Shown here in pieces: positions 1-10,339 of a DNA stretch of 64,000 bases; the stretch's first letter is position 1, and each line of letters starts with the position of its first letter. The DNA is from Arthrobotrys musiformis. Lineage: Eukaryota; Ascomycota; Orbiliomycetes; Orbiliales; Orbiliaceae. The translations under genes were made by a program, and so were the position numbers. The notes below the pieces were generated by a model. It saw nothing but the letters and a program-made list of their open reading frames with translations, did no database searches and was not told where the DNA came from. Where the stretch lies: positions 1,116,001-1,180,000 of the forward strand of contig JAVHJL010000009.1 in assembly GCA_036971715.1 (NCBI GenBank), written 5' to 3'.

Positions 1-1055
1 AGAAGTGTCCAGAAGCCCAGAAACCCCTTCATGACGAAACCTGCGATGATACATTTTATTTCCGAGATACCAGAACCGGCGGCGTATGGTGCGAAAGAAC
101 GGACAAGGGTGGCGCTCGTCCAGGCGAAAAATGTAGAGAATAGAATATAAATTACGTAGTTCACGCCGCTAAAGTAGCTGTGCGGTATCCAGTTCTCGCA
201 GCCTATAATAATGATAAATTAGTCTCTTTTTTTGTGGTCCCAACGGTGTGCACAGGCTTATTGTAAATCACCTTCTTCCTCTCCCCAACAGCAGAACTTT
301 TCGTTGAGGTAAAACGCCGTCCGACAATGTCCAAGCTTAATATCGGACAGCCATTCTGTCACAATACTCAGAAACGCCGCATTCAATCCAATACAAGCAC
401 CTAAACCCCAGTAAAAACACCCGTCAGCATATCCCCTACCACTAGTCTAAACTCCCCATAATAACGAAGGAGGGGGAAAGAGAGACGAACCAACCAAACT
501 AACCACAATCCACGCCTGTCCAGCTTCATAGGACTCCCATATCCTTCTCCTCCATCCGGCGGTACCGGATATAAAGTTCCCGGAACTCCGTTGTTGTAAT
601 CGGCGTTGTAGCTGCGCTTTTGCGGCGTCTTGGACCCAGTCTATTATGTATTTGCTAGAGATTTAGAATTACTTAAGCAACTTCTTGCCAGCAGCTCCTT
701 TTTCGTGGTACGGCGAAAAGTAAGGATACCAAAAGGACGAGAGGTTGGCGGGGAGGATATGCGAAGGTAGCGGCGGGATGGGGGTGGGAGTACCTATGGT
801 AGTGAAGTCCTGAACAAATATATCACAGTTAGTTATGATTCAATATGCCATAATAAGATGGTAAGATAGTAGAGGAGGGTAACAGACTTCGTATCGTTTA
901 ATCTCTTCAATCTCCTGGATATGCTCGCGCCTTTCGTTCCTCGAATCGTGAGAGTGCCGTCCGGCTTCCACAGCGGATATCGCGAGCGAGAGTCGAGAAG
1001 AGCGAGATCCCAAGGAGCTGCGCCGTAGCGGCGGCCGCGGGGAAGGGTCCGGCAT
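1..1055 (-). CDS. CLC-type voltage-gated chloride channel/transporter, N-terminal part (3' end beyond window)
   Basis: Predicted endomembrane chloride channel or Cl-/H+ exchanger of the fungal GEF1/CLC family, acting in Golgi and vacuolar ion balance. Exons read on the minus strand: 1055-888, 809-794, 640-491, 400-272 and 202 to the window edge; phases agree at all junctions. The joined frame gives EEIKRYEDFTTIDWVQDAA, then AWIVVSLVGACIGLNAAFLS, a cytosolic TEWLSDIKLGHC stretch, a Cys-Cys-Trp segment and the selectivity motif GSGIS near residues 197-201, where other CLCs have GSGIP. About 221 residues are visible; the rest of the channel and the CBS domains lie to the left. The second exon is only 16 bases. 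The first donor is GTCTGT, weaker than the others. The start is the first ATG of the open frame and the N-terminus is Arg/Ser-rich. The gene shares a 432-base divergent promoter with the histone-fold gene. The family call is strong; the exact start is less certain. Confidence 0.9.
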
Positions 1056-1487
1056 ATGTCGTCAGGACCGCCTCTTTCTCAAGCTGCAGCATTCATCCAA
1101 ATATCCCGAGGCTTTTTCTCTCTGTTATTTGCAGTCGACGGAGACGAAACGAAAGGATGTCGAGGTTGTTTCCCGCAGGGTTTTTTGTCAAGTTGGTCTT
1201 CTTGAGAAGCTAGCAGCTGTGGTTTGACATCAGTTTGTTCAAGTTCGGTCCAGATCCCCTGCTCCGTTCTGCTCTCGCGGACGACGCCAACCGAAAGCGA
1301 GCGAGCGAAGGTGGCAGCCTTCCTCTCTTCTTCCTCTCCTTCATCATTCATCACCATCTTCATCATCTTCATCATCAGCTTCATCAGCTTCATCACCATC
1401 AATTACCACTGTCACCAATCAATACACCAAAAACCCGACCGGTATCCAATCTATATTACCTATATCTCCAAATCACAGACCCCAAAG
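1056..1487. promoter_or_regulatory. Divergent promoter between the CLC channel and histone-fold genes
   Basis: This 432-base gap separates two start codons that point away from each other, so it must hold both 5' leaders and core promoters. It contains a TCA/CTT-rich pyrimidine tract (about 1341-1400) close to the histone-fold gene, where fungal 5' UTRs often carry such tracts. Open frames here are short and low in complexity and were not called as genes. Shared regulation of the two genes is an inference. Confidence 0.5.
1341..1400. repeat. TCA/CTT trinucleotide-like tract
   Basis: Imperfect TCATCA and CTTCATCA units run for about 60 bases in the presumed 5' leader of the histone-fold gene. 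No protein is assigned to it. Confidence 0.6.
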
Positions 1488-2148
1488 ATGCCAGCCACTC
1501 CAAACTCAATCCCCAAACGCAAGCGCGATGAATGGGATGGCACCTCCTACCTCCCACGTAAGCCCCCCTCGCGTCTTCCCCCCCACAACCACACCAAATC
1601 TAACATTAGTAAAAAAAAAACTAGTCGCCCGCGTACGTAAAATAATAAAACTAGACGACGAAATCGACGCCTGCACACCAGCAGCAGCATTCCTAATCTC
1701 CGTCGCAGCCGAAGAGTTCATCTGGTACATCTCCGAACAAGCCCACAAGATGACAAAAATCGAAAAGAAACCGAGGAAAAATATACAATATAAGGATCTG
1801 GCCAATGCCGTTGCTAGGATTGATAATTTGGAGTTTTTGTCGGATGTTATTCCGAAGACTGTGCCGTTCGGGAAGGCTATCATGAAGAAGATGGGTGCTA
1901 CTGCTTCTGCTAGTGGGGGTGCGGGGAAGAAAGGGACGCCGAAGGGGGGTAGGAAGAGTGCTCCTGCCGCGGATCCCACTAGCGATAGGGATGAGGATGA
2001 GGAGGAGGAGGGTTGTTCTGACGGTGGTTCGCCGCGTAGTGAGACCGCTCGGCTTAAGGACTTACATCTCTCCCAACCCAGCGGATCAGGCACAAAAAGG
2101 AGCAGGAAGTCGTCAAAAGACCAGGACGGCGACTTGACGATGCAGTGA
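1488..2148 (+). CDS. Histone-fold protein of the Dpb3/POLE4/CHRAC type (CBF/NF-Y-like)
   Basis: Predicted nuclear small histone-fold subunit, either of DNA polymerase epsilon (Dpb3/POLE4) or of a CHRAC-like remodeller; the two are hard to tell apart by eye. Exons 1488-1557 and 1610-2148 join in phase (C + TA) to give about 202 residues. The N-terminus carries a basic PKRKRDEWDG stretch. The histone fold covers roughly residues 28-110: an ARVRKIIKLDDE helix, AAAFLISVAAEEFIWYI, then the QYKDLANAVARIDNLEFL segment that ends in DVIP as in fungal Dpb3 proteins. The tail is acidic, with a run of Asp and Glu, then Ser/Lys-rich. The start is the ATG just upstream of the basic segment. The downstream neighbour is convergent. 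Confidence 0.82.
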
Positions 2149-2481
2149 AAAGGTTACTTTTCAACTTATCCTTGCCGAGCACCCGGATTTTGTCGGGTTT
2201 TTACCCGTGATGACGATATTCTTATGATACCCATGGCATGATGGACGGGCTGGCGTTTTTTTATCCTTTTATACAACATGGGAACTAGACTGCGACACGG
2301 TATATATAGAAAAAACAAAAGAAAGCTCTCTTTCTATGATTCTTTCGTTGGGTATATTTGTTAAAAAGAACCTATCCAAAATACCAAACAGTCATATATA
2401 CAAATGACTTCACATCCAAAAATATGTACAGAAATGACTTTTTATATACAATAATGCGTATGCAAGGTAGGTCGGTGGTTC
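2149..2481. other. Convergent intergenic spacer
   Basis: These 333 bases separate two convergent stop codons. AT-rich stretches such as the TATATA run near 2300 may act in 3' end formation. No gene is seen. Confidence 0.5.
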
Positions 2482-4515
2482 CTACCTTGGTGGCTTCGGG
2501 CCTCGAGTTTCGGGCCGGAGTAGTTCGCGCTTCCTCCTTTTGAGCAGCGACTTCCAGATGTTTCCTCCTTCGAGTGGTCTAAACTCTCTTTTCGGCATAT
2601 TCTCAGGTACATCGCCAGGCTTCGTCCCCAGTGCCTCATTTTTGTTATGGTCCCCAACTTTGATGTTTTGGATGGGAGACCTGCGTTTGGTAAGCTTGAA
2701 CTGCTCGTTTTCAATAGTTACTCCTTGCTTTTCGACATCTGCTCCTTTCCCAACCCCGACACCAGAGGTTGACAAATTCTCGCCGCCCTTCCACTTTCTC
2801 ATATCGACGCCTCCATCCTCCCCATTGGCCTTCTCCCAAAAAGCCGAGCTATACTCCCTCCAAACCTCCGGCACCCTCGCCATAGTCCTAATATTCGCTT
2901 TTTTCAACTCCCACGGTTCCCTACTCTTCACCCCGGGATTCCACAGTTCGGTCCACTGCGGCGGATCCGTTCCCTTCGGCACAAGTTGACCCGATTCTTG
3001 ACCTTTGTACCCATACGTTAACCCACGGGTCCTCACCCCCTTCGTCCACAACGCCTGAATCGGCCACCGCTTCTCCTGCACCACAGCCTTCAATCTATCC
3101 GCAAACTCATGTTGCTGACAATTGACACACAGTTTAAACGCCCAATATAAAGCTCTGTGATCAATATCCTTCGCATCCTTTTTAAGCAGCAACATCAAAG
3201 CCGGCAGCCCTCCTTCCCACATATGTCTTTTCGCAAAGTACCTTAGCTCGATAGCGAGGATGTATATATCATCCCGTAACCCTTCTTCTTGTAGCAGGCG
3301 TAGTCGACGACGCATACCCATGAAGTTGCCGAGTTTGGACCAACCGTTTAGTTCTGCGGCTCCGAGGACGGGGTTTTTGAAGTCCAGGAAGGTATCGCGC
3401 ATGATTTGGACGGCTCGGTTGAAGGCTTCGTAGTTTTGGGTGACGGTTAGGTAGTGTAGTATTGCGGCGTAGGTGTGAGCGTTCGGTTCGAAGCCGATGG
3501 CGAAGAGGGTTGAGAGGATCACGCGGGCTAAAGCTGTCATACGGAGTCTTGTGAACCGGCGGAGCAGGATGTTGAAGGTTTTAATTGTCGGTGCGGCATC
3601 TGAGATTAGTAGATTGTAACAGACTTTGTTGACTATATCCGGTTGTCTTTCCTGGAGGACATTTTTAAGGGCCTCGTCGAGGGGTTTGGAGTTTTGGTGG
3701 AGGTAGAATGGGAGAGGGTGGTACCCCGGTTTGGCATTCTTTTGGATCCGGGTGATGCTGACGTCGAGGGCCTTTTGGAGAAGTGTAAGGTCGGATTCGG
3801 TATCACCGTCTAATATTCCCTTCTTGTAACCTGGTTTACCGGCTGGATCTTTGGTTAAGAGTTCGGACAGAAGGAACCTGGATGTATCTTCGAGGGTTTT
3901 GTTGGACGGTCCGACACCTCTGACGCTATCCTTATTCTTACTAGCCCTTTCCCTACGCTGTCTATCGAGAACGGCGAAGAATTCTTCATCGGCTTGTCGG
4001 TCACGGTTATTTATAAGACGAGAATCGGGTCCGGGTCCGCCAGTGTTGTCGAGGAAGTCGTCAAAATCATCGAGAGGGTCCTCGAATACTACCGTATTAA
4101 TCGACGAATCCTTGGCAAGTTCGGGCGGTATGTCGACCTTAGGGCTTTGTTCCGTAGGCAATGATGATGATGCTGCTCCATTGTATTTAATCGAGGGAGT
4201 ATAGCCCGTGGTATGTGGTTTTGGACCAATATGCCGTCCACCGGGTCCATCTTGATACCCCCCTCCTCGTCCCGCTCCTGCCCCTCCATCCGTCGAAAAT
4301 GAGCGTATCAGACCCCAATGCGAATAAAGCCTACCCCCACCGCAGTGGATGCCAATGTATCGATGTCGTAATTCGCACCGGGCAGCAGCAATGGCTATAA
4401 TAACGAGACTATGTGTTGTATTTGTGGCGGTGGTTGTGGTGCTCGAGAGTCGTGTGTCAGGTAGCTTCGAGGAGGGACTGCAGCACCTTCGAAGCAGCGG
4501 TCGTCCGATGAGCAT
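2482..4515 (-). CDS. Mitochondrial pentatricopeptide-repeat-like protein
   Basis: A single-exon frame of 677 residues. The first ~75 residues are rich in Arg, Ser and Thr, lack acidic residues and end in IRSFST, a good mitochondrial presequence. An acidic linker (EDPLDDFDDFLD, about 144-156) and a DRQRRERASK basic stretch follow. Around residues 309-375 the pattern TFNILLRRFTRLRM...GFEPNAHTYAAILHYL fits one to two PPR helical pairs, and later segments (RRRLRLLQEEG, ELRYFAKRHMW) look helical in the same way. PPR proteins bind organellar RNA and act in its processing, stability or translation. The C-terminal ~200 residues are basic and low in complexity. I do not recognise a specific orthologue, so no symbol is given. 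The lack of introns contrasts with the neighbours. The gene is convergent with the histone-fold gene. Confidence 0.75.
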   Translation of the reverse strand: MLIGRPLLRRCCSPSSKLPDTRLSSTTTTATNTTHSLVIIAIAAARCELRHRYIGIHCGGGRLYSHWGLIRSFSTDGGAGAGRGGGYQDGPGGRHIGPKPHTTGYTPSIKYNGAASSSLPTEQSPKVDIPPELAKDSSINTVVFEDPLDDFDDFLDNTGGPGPDSRLINNRDRQADEEFFAVLDRQRRERASKNKDSVRGVGPSNKTLEDTSRFLLSELLTKDPAGKPGYKKGILDGDTESDLTLLQKALDVSITRIQKNAKPGYHPLPFYLHQNSKPLDEALKNVLQERQPDIVNKVCYNLLISDAAPTIKTFNILLRRFTRLRMTALARVILSTLFAIGFEPNAHTYAAILHYLTVTQNYEAFNRAVQIMRDTFLDFKNPVLGAAELNGWSKLGNFMGMRRRLRLLQEEGLRDDIYILAIELRYFAKRHMWEGGLPALMLLLKKDAKDIDHRALYWAFKLCVNCQQHEFADRLKAVVQEKRWPIQALWTKGVRTRGLTYGYKGQESGQLVPKGTDPPQWTELWNPGVKSREPWELKKANIRTMARVPEVWREYSSAFWEKANGEDGGVDMRKWKGGENLSTSGVGVGKGADVEKQGVTIENEQFKLTKRRSPIQNIKVGDHNKNEALGTKPGDVPENMPKREFRPLEGGNIWKSLLKRRKRELLRPETRGPKPPR

Positions 4516-5520
4516 AACTCTGCATCCATCTCAGCCAAGGAAGCCTTCTCGCCCGCGGTTATCGGAATGGTGCGACACCATTGACCGGGCGAAGAAGCAT
4601 TTGACGGCCGAACTTTCGTGTGTCCCGTGGACGTTCTTTGGGGGGGAATTGCGAGAGAGAGGGAGAGAGGGAAAGGTGGGAGAGGTTGAAGTTGTGGTGT
4701 TTTTGGTGGTGGTTCGTTCGAAAATTTCTACCCATGCCAGTATGCCGCCACTAAAAGCTGCAGACAGCAGACCACTTTTTCCCTTCTGTCAACCAAACCG
4801 ACAATAGCTAATATGTTAATAGCGGGGCTTGACCAAGAAGAGGTTAATTCGGACACGATAGTTGCGAGTCTGGCGGTAATGGCTTATCGCTGGAACCCGT
4901 GTGGTCAGTCTGGCATAGCATACAATATATAGCCTACTGCAAGCTTATATAAGTAATTATACTATACAATACAAATAACTAGGAGGTAGCTACACCACCA
5001 CGGCTATCTCACAGGTTTTATTATACTCCAATAGAACAGTATTATACCACTTAAGAAATTATATTAGAGGATGGTGTATATATTTGATTTATATGAAATG
5101 AAATACGATGTGGTCCAACAGCGCATGACGACGCCCCTCAGACTCGAACGTTAAACGGCTAAAATGCCGCCAAGTGACTTGTAACTCAGAGACTGCCTGG
5201 CCGACTCAGTAACCAAGTAAGAACAGAACACCCCTCCTCGAAACCCCTTCAACCCCCATCGCCATCTCACCGTCCTCTCTCCCTCTTTCTTTCTTTCTCT
5301 CTTCAAACCTCCAACCACCATCGCTCTGCCTCCTCCGCACCCCCTCCGCCAGCCGAACAAGGACGACACACCTTCCAGACCCATATCTTCGTCTTCTTCA
5401 CCAAATCAGACCCCTGTACATACATACACATATCCACCGCTAACTACCGCCGACGTCATTTCCAAGAAAAGTAAACCGGAGTTAAAGATATAAAAAATAA
5501 AAAATAGAAAAGATCAAAAA
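4516..5520. other. Divergent intergenic region between the PPR-like and SYN8 genes
   Basis: About 1 kb holding both 5' leaders. A CT-rich leader (about 5250-5350) precedes the SYN8 start. AT-rich sequence lies at 4920-5100. Short frames such as the one at 5151-5384 (minus) are low in complexity. No RNA gene was recognised. Confidence 0.45.
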
Positions 5521-6633
5521 ATGGCGACAAACGCCGACCGTCTGGTGCTCCTAGCCGACCACATCAAACTCTCCCTCCTCGAAAGATCTCGAGCCATCTC
5601 CTTGAAGCTCGAGCCGAATACTGCCGATGCGTATATCACCCGGTCGCTTGAAACTCTACGGCAAGGCATCGAACAGCTCGAACAGGAGCAAACCAGACTC
5701 GAGCAGGACGGAGAACTGTACGTCCGCCCCATCCGCCCCTATCCCATCCCATCTTATCAAATCAAATCTGCATATTATATTCCAACCCCCATGCAACATC
5801 GCAATAAATATACCCCTTACATCCCACCAATAGAACCCATCGCTGCACTGCCGAATATCGAAATTAAATACATTCATTAACACTTTCACTTATTACAGCT
5901 CTTCGAAATCCCTGCAAGAACGAGAAGATGTCCTCATCAAACTCCGATCTCACTATGACACCCTAACATCCCAATTCACTTCCCAATCAGACTCCACGAC
6001 ATCATCATCTTCATCCCCGATCGACTTGACAAACGTCACAGCCAAAAAAGGACTAGACCCAAATTCCTTACCCTACACAGATGATCCGGATCAAGGTCGT
6101 CACCACAAAGCATCAAGAGGCTTGGCATCCTACACCGACGATGACGCTCCGACATCCAGAGAATCCCTCATGGGCAGCAATGCAGACCTTACGGCATCAA
6201 CCCGGAAGTCGAAGCAAGTCCGTTTCTCGGACTCGTTGGTGGATACATCCGACATGTCTAATACGCAGGTCTTCACTCTTCACCAGCGGATAATAGAGGA
6301 GCAAGATGATACACTGGATCGGCTATCGGAAAGTATCTCGCGGCAGAGGGAGTTGAGTATCCAGATCGGTGATGAGTTGGATAGCCAGGGTGAATTGCTG
6401 GATGATTTGGATGATGGCGTTGATCGCGCGCAGAGGAGAATCACGGGGGCGAGGAAGAGGCTGGATACCTTTGCTAGGAAGGCGAAAGACAACGGTGAGA
6501 CCAACCTACTCTCTTTCGCGGCTATATCAAATCCACGCGAATAGGAATACTGACAGATTCAACTATAGGCTCAATGGTTACGATAGTAGTACTGATCATC
6601 GTACTGGTACTTCTAATCGCACTGTTGAAATAG
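5521..6633 (+). CDS. SYN8: Qc-SNARE, syntaxin-8 type (SYN8)
   Basis: Predicted tail-anchored SNARE for fusion at endosome/vacuole or late-Golgi membranes. Exons 5521-5717, 5899-6494 and 6569-6633 join in phase to 285 residues. The N-terminal helix (LLADHIKLSLLERSRAISL) and a coiled region with SLETLRQGIEQLEQEQ precede a Ser-rich linker. The SNARE motif spans about residues 195-255, with the central 0-layer glutamine in the ELDSQGELLDDLDD segment (near residue 229), as expected for Qc SNAREs. The last exon adds one transmembrane helix (MVTIVVLIIVLVLLIALL) ending in a single lysine, so the protein has essentially no lumenal tail. The start ATG follows an A-rich leader. S. cerevisiae Syn8 is similar in length. 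TLG1 was considered; the 0-layer region reads closer to syntaxin 8. Confidence 0.9.
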
Positions 6634-7228
6634 ACATTCCGCCTTTCCTCTCCTTTCTCTTTTTTCCCTTTCTCTGTACCACTTCGGAACTTTTTTGATT
6701 CTTTCGGTTGTATATTGGCCCTTTTGCTAGCGAGTATTACGGTCCTGGGTTTGGAAAAAAGAATCACCTTTCGGTAACTAATTTCTGGCTTTTTTTTTTC
6801 TTTTCTGTTTCTCCTACCAAAGTTAATGAGGGGTATCTGATTATACTGGTGTTATTTCCTTCTTGTCTTGTGTGCTGGTCTTAGATGTTAGAGACCTGTT
6901 GATTTTATACTGTAGATAGCATAGCACTTCGCAGTTTTGTGTTCTTAGTTGTAGATATATCTTTATCTATATCATATTGATCTCAAACCCCCATTTCATC
7001 CGTCTTTAGCGAGGTATTAACATTCAATATACAGTCTTTCCCCCCGAGAACCAGTATTTCTCGTATGTAGACAAAAAAATCGAAACCGTCGAATCAAGTA
7101 ACGGATAAACGGCAGTCAAGCAGTAATTTCAAGCATTTAGTTACAATCAATCCTGTTCCTTTGCTAATACCTTTTTTTTTTTTTTTGGAAAAGAGAAATT
7201 GCGATCAATGGTTTTGATTTAGTTTTTT
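6634..7228. other. Convergent 3' spacer
   Basis: AT- and T-rich 595 bases between the convergent SYN8 and small mitochondrial genes, with T tracts near 6790 and 7172-7185. It probably holds both 3' UTRs. No gene is seen. Confidence 0.5.
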
Positions 7229-7606
7229 TTACCCCTTCAACCCCGTCTTCTTCAGCAGTTTATCCGTCTCCCGTTGTAACTTTTCGATCTCCTCGCCCGT
7301 GGCTTTGATTTCTTGTCGTTCGGCTTTGATCTATCACATACAATCAATATCCCATAACCAAAAACCTATAAAGATAGAGAAAGGGGGACATACGATAGCC
7401 TCGGCATCACTGGCCAACTCTTCGTGCCAATGTCCCTTCCCTTCTTTCTGCTCCTTTAATAGATCACGTGTATGATCTTCCAGTTTTTCTGGGTCATTTT
7501 CGTGGCGGGAGGAGTAGGACGTATACGTTCTAGTGGTGAGGGAAGTTCTGGCGAGGGAGGTGCGGAGGGTGAGTGAGAGGCGGCGGGGGAGGGTTTGGAG
7601 TGCCAT
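7229..7606 (-). CDS. Small predicted mitochondrial protein, conserved-fungal type
   Basis: Exons 7606-7394 and 7330-7229 (minus strand), donor GTATGT, join in phase 0 to 104 residues. The N-terminus (MALQTLPRRLSLTLRTSLAR...) is a typical cleavable mitochondrial presequence: Arg, Leu, Ser and Thr with no acids for about 33 residues. The mature part is short, charged and helical: DLLKEQKEGKGHWHEELASDAEAI, then an EIEKLQRETDKLLKK coiled-coil-like tail. The KEGKGxWxEELAS pattern looks like a family I associate with small fungal mitochondrial proteins, but I cannot name it. A link to the ATP synthase inhibitor IF1 was considered and not supported. The 5' side faces a 5.9-kb region without recognisable genes. 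Confidence 0.72.
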
Positions 7607-10317
7607 TGTTTGATGTGTGGGGGTTTCAGAGGTTGGTTGGTTGTTTGGAAGGATTGGTGGTGTACTTTGAATAATTGAGGTTTCTATTTGGGGGAGAGGT
7701 TACTAGAAAATGGGATAGAGATTGGGGTTTGAAGGAGTCGTGCAGGAAAGAATAAGTTGATATAAAAACGATTGCGGTTGGGAAGCCGGTGAGGGACCCA
7801 ATTGACGTAATTGTGTATTTCTAACCGAGTTCGAGTTGGTAGGATATAAAACAAAGATTCGGATAATATTTCCGTAGTATGCAGTATAATAACTATAACA
7901 TTCAACAGCGAATGAGACGTCTCTCGATATAAAATACTATATCAATTGAACCATTGGACGAAGACACAAAATGTAGTTAAGAAACCAAAGCTGGTAACCG
8001 CTTAAATATATTTACAAAAACGCCATTACCCGTTTTCTTAAGCTTGTTAGAAAGGAAGGAAGTTTGTTGGGGCCATTCGGATGATATCATAAACCGACAT
8101 GTCCACCGAACATGCTGGTTTCTAAGCTGGGAGTAATGTGTTTTAATGACGTCAAAATGCATCTGTTGACGGCTTCTTTGTAGGGGCGTTGGCCTGTTTT
8201 GGTAAGATTTGATGTTTTGACAACGCGGAAAACGCAACAATTGTCTGTTACAACGACGTGTCTAAGTCCATTGTATCTCAAAATTCTTGAAGTATCGATC
8301 ATCGTAGATATAAAGGCTAACATTGCAGAATGTCGACACCGAGATTCGGACTCTGTATAGAAATGCATTACAGTACTGATTCCAGCCCCGAGAGCAGTGA
8401 TCACGGAGTGGCTTGGGACTTCAATAAAGTTAGTTCCGTTTGTATTGTTTCCTTCCCCTTCGTTCTCCCTCTGACTTTGTACAATTGTTCGCAGGCGTTT
8501 CTTCACGAACAGATCTCAGCTTTAGACGCTAAATTTAGATTTACAGCATTTTCATGTCTGCTGCGTTTAGCCATATATATTTCTCAAGAAAACAACGGAT
8601 TACATTTAAACCCAAAAGTACTTGGAAAGTCTGCTAAAGAGTGGTGAAGTCAAAGGGAAAGGATCGTGGGGTTGAGACTTTGATCAGCTTTAGCCAATTT
8701 CACAAGGTTAGGTTATAGGCTATAACCCAGGCCAGGGTTAGGTTTAGAATCAGTGTCCACACTATAAAGGCGCGTATACATAATGTGTGAATACTCGGCA
8801 GCCTTCTTATAGAGATCATTTGTAGAAGCATTACTATTGTCATCTCAAAATAATATCAAATCCCACTAACTTTAGGGATCCTCATAATTTTACATATCTT
8901 TTTAGTTTCTTCACCGCATTTCAAAAATCTAAGACACGGCTAACGTGCATGTCGATATCAGCTAATACCTAATCGGTAACACGTCCATGCCGAAATGTAG
9001 TAGAAGGTTTAAAATATATGTGTGTGTATCGAGGTTTTAGCCCGCAGATCCGCCGTCAATATAATTTTGATCCGATCGCCTGTGCCTCTTGATAGTATAA
9101 TCCAGTGTGGAGATCGACATCGGAGTAACAAGACCCCAGGCTCTAATTCTTGATCGAAGAATCCTTCCTTGTATATTTGAAACAAGTTAACGTTGACTCT
9201 ATTTTACCATTACACAACAATACTACAAAACCCTTAAAAGCGCGCGCAATTGAACCGAATTTCATTGGATCGATATTCCGGATCCTTCTCCAAAAAAAAG
9301 TTTTCTCGTATAGATAACGGTTGTACGACGTTACACAAGGCTGTGAGATTAAGCTAGCGTTCCCGCCATCAGAGTCGGCTACTTGCAAAGTGATCATCTG
9401 TGCATTGGTGTAGCTAGGATCGTTCATTCTCTACGTTTCAGTGGGGGCGTACGAGTATTGTGCTACGTGGGGTCTTTTAAATTTCAGGATTTTAACGAAT
9501 TGTGGTTTTATTTTCTGTTTTTATTCTTTATTTTAGGGACTTCATAGTACAGATCGACATGATGATTATCAGGATTGGACGGCTGTATGTTGCGTTTTTG
9601 TGCATGTGCATTGCATATTGGCTGTTTCCTAAAGGCAATCCTGAAAAACTTTTGTCTGTATGGCTGAAGATATGAAGCTATCAACACTGTTCGAGACCGC
9701 ATAAACCTGAATCCTAATAAAACTCTTCAAGTACACCGTGACCGATCTAGGAATACACAATACCAAACACACCCTTGAAAAAACCTACCCGTGAACATTT
9801 CTAGAACCGACTCGTGAAATCCAAAGAACCTCATGACCTCACGAAAGAAATCAACACAAAATATCCAACAACCCACCTTCCCCAATATTCGCGAAGCTTC
9901 TGAAACCACTGGGCGGGCGCATCTAGTCTCAAAAACCCATGGCAGGCCAGTTATAAAACGCGCCCCGGCAATATCCTACTATTAATGTTAAAAATTTATG
10001 TCTCGGTCTCAGCTGCCCTGGAATCAAGGTTCCCATTATCAGATCATGAGATCGTAATCAAAAACATCCAGTAGTGTAGTAGCTTTTTTGAGTTATAAGT
10101 TATCCAAGTTATAATATCAAAAACTCCTGAAAATTCCAAGACATAGAGCTCAACGATTCGTATGCGCTCATGCGCTCACTCTCTTTCGCTCGGGAAGTGT
10201 CCAACGGAAAACACATTCCTCCAACCCATGCCTAGACGCCGCACATGATCCCGTCCGTAAACGGGATTTCCTGGTAACCTAGAAAAAAAAAAAACGAAAG
10301 AGAGGAAGAAATCGAAA

Positions 10318-10339
10318 GGAAAAGGAAAAGGAAAAGGAA
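10318..10339. repeat. GGAAAA hexanucleotide repeat
   Basis: Nearly four tandem GGAAAA units within a longer purine-rich stretch (about 10280-10370). Non-coding. Confidence 0.8.

Noticed and set aside
1224..1640. Open frame of 138 codons on the plus strand overlapping the histone-fold gene start
   Set aside because: Low-complexity Ser/Ile-rich translation from the CTT/TCA tract; the spliced frame from 1488 gives a real family match.
5120..5160. Possible tRNA B-box (GTTCGAGTC on the minus strand)
   Set aside because: No matching A box or clover-leaf stems around it.
8087..8647. Overlapping frames on both strands (139 and 105 codons)
   Set aside because: No recognisable motif, they lie antisense to each other, and there are no convincing splice partners.
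9143..9427. 94-codon frame on the minus strand
   Set aside because: Composition unremarkable, no motif and no nearby exons.
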